This document shows positions 6,802 through 7,440 of a stretch of DNA of 7,440 bases, one piece after another. The position numbers and the translations under genes are program-made. Origin of the DNA: an uncultured Verrucomicrobiales bacterium (lineage in GTDB: Bacteria > Verrucomicrobiota > Verrucomicrobiia > Verrucomicrobiales > DEV007); contig CALCSP010000498.1 of assembly GCA_937893785.1 (NCBI GenBank), positions 1-7,440 of the forward strand, written 5' to 3'. The first letter of the stretch is position 1. Every line of letters begins with the position of its first letter. The notes beneath the pieces are model-generated. The model saw nothing but the letters and a program-made list of their open reading frames with translations, was not told the origin of the DNA and made no database searches.

Positions 6802-7440
6802 TTATTCTACAGCCTCGAAAGGTATTGCCGAAGAAGCAGGATGCCATGTGTGAATGGCTTTTGTTAGTCGCGAGACAATCGCCGGGTGCACTGAGGAAAC
6901 CTCGTTTTTTTCGTGAGGATCATTTTTCAGGTTGTACAACCTAACCGGTGCCTCATCCCAGATGTGAAGTTGTCTGTAGTGTGTTGTATCAAGTCCACGA
7001 AAGCGAATCAGCAGCTTCCACTCACCTTCTACAACCCACAAATATTGAAGAGTGCCGTCGGGGTTTCCAGGTGTCATGTTGTATACAGAGTGGCAAACAC
7101 CGAAGACACGTTTGCGGCCAGATCTAGCCTGTTTATCCAGTAGGTTGATGCCAGAAAGATTACCTTCAATTTCCAGCCCGGTAGCCGCCGCTATGGTGGG
7201 GAAAAGGTCAATGGCGTGAGCGAGGTCCTGAACATGGCCACTTTTTATGCGTCCAGGCCAGGACAACATGATTGGCGAGCGGATACCGCGCTCAAACGGT
7301 GAACTCTTGGAGCGCTGTGCATAACCTTTCCAGAGTTTCTGTGCTGGGTCATTGCTGTTTGTGCTGGTCGCGGCCCAGCCATTGTCACAGATGTAAATAA
7401 CGAGTGTGTTTTCCCGGATTTTTTTCTCATCCAAAAAATT
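6802..7440 (-). CDS. Sulfatase, C-terminal part (cut by right window edge)
   Basis: The frame is open to the right edge, so 212 C-terminal residues are visible and the start is outside. Seen, numbering from the edge: IYICDNGW (15-22), the Asp-Asn metal-binding element of alkaline-phosphatase-fold sulfatases; K45 followed by FERGIRSP (49-56), the usual lysine plus E-x-G-[IM]-R-x-P region; SWPG (60-63); DLFPT (78-82); and a closing LYNL-NDP-E segment (169-178), the standard sulfatase C-terminal strand. Family knowledge: these enzymes hydrolyse sulfate esters using a formylglycine made from the Cys of a C-x-P-S-R motif. That motif, the first Asp pair and any signal peptide lie in the missing half, so activity cannot be judged. 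It is clearly divergent from the next sulfatase, so this is not a simple tandem duplication. It is separated from that gene by 162 bases with promoter-like sequence, so it may be a separate transcription unit. Confidence 0.93.
   Translation of the reverse strand, partial: NFLDEKKIRENTLVIYICDNGWAATSTNSNDPAQKLWKGYAQRSKSSPFERGIRSPIMLSWPGRIKSGHVQDLAHAIDLFPTIAAATGLEIEGNLSGINLLDKQARSGRKRVFGVCHSVYNMTPGNPDGTLQYLWVVEGEWKLLIRFRGLDTTHYRQLHIWDEAPVRLYNLKNDPHEKNEVSSVHPAIVSRLTKAIHTWHPASSAIPFEAVE

Noticed and set aside
7430..7434. TTG at 7434 and ATG at 7430 as starts for the right-edge sulfatase.
   Set aside because: The sulfatase frame stays open to the edge and begins mid-domain just before the DNG motif, so the TTG is an internal Leu codon; the ATG is in another frame.
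1..7440. CRISPR array, tRNA/rRNA, insertion sequence, prophage or defence system.
   Set aside because: No regularly spaced repeats, RNA gene signatures, transposase or phage-like coding sequence were seen; nearly all the window is explained by six catabolic genes.

Overview
The window is a gene-dense stretch of a bacterial chromosome with all six recognised genes on the minus strand, so transcription runs from high to low coordinates. Base composition is near half GC by eye. The gene content points to the Planctomycetota/Verrucomicrobiota/Lentisphaerota (PVC) group: formylglycine sulfatases, a beta-propeller/helical/cytochrome-c protein of the 'PVC-type heme-binding' family, a secreted GDSL esterase-like protein and a DUF1080/LamG-like secreted protein. 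I favour Verrucomicrobiota or Planctomycetota but cannot place it more closely.

Layout in transcription order: (1) 7440-6802, the C-terminal part of a sulfatase whose catalytic N-terminal half lies beyond the right edge; (2) 6639-5251, a complete secreted sulfatase with the CTPSR maturation motif; (3) 5254-4049, a beta-lactamase-fold serine hydrolase whose ATG overlaps the sulfatase stop by four bases (ATGA); (4) 3984-1378, an 868-residue secreted protein with a propeller, helical repeats and a C-terminal CxxCH heme domain; (5) 1275-322, a secreted SGNH/GDSL hydrolase with a basic helical tail; (6) 279-1, the N-terminus of another exported protein, cut by the left edge. Gaps inside genes 2 to 6 are short (overlap, 64, 102 and 42 bases) and contain no convincing terminator, so these five are probably one operon. 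The 162 bases between the two sulfatases hold a promoter-like sequence whose -10 lies inside a perfect 8+3+8 palindrome, plus three copies of an AACGTG word; this is the best candidate control region.

Every gene whose start is visible encodes an N-terminal export signal, so the set looks like an extracytoplasmic system. A reasonable inference is stepwise treatment of a sulfated, esterified glycan: sulfatases remove sulfate, the SGNH protein and perhaps the serine hydrolase remove esters, the heme protein oxidises a sugar or alcohol or passes electrons, and the LamG/DUF1080-like protein binds or cleaves carbohydrate. The substrate cannot be read from the sequence. There are no RNA genes, insertion sequences or CRISPR arrays visible.
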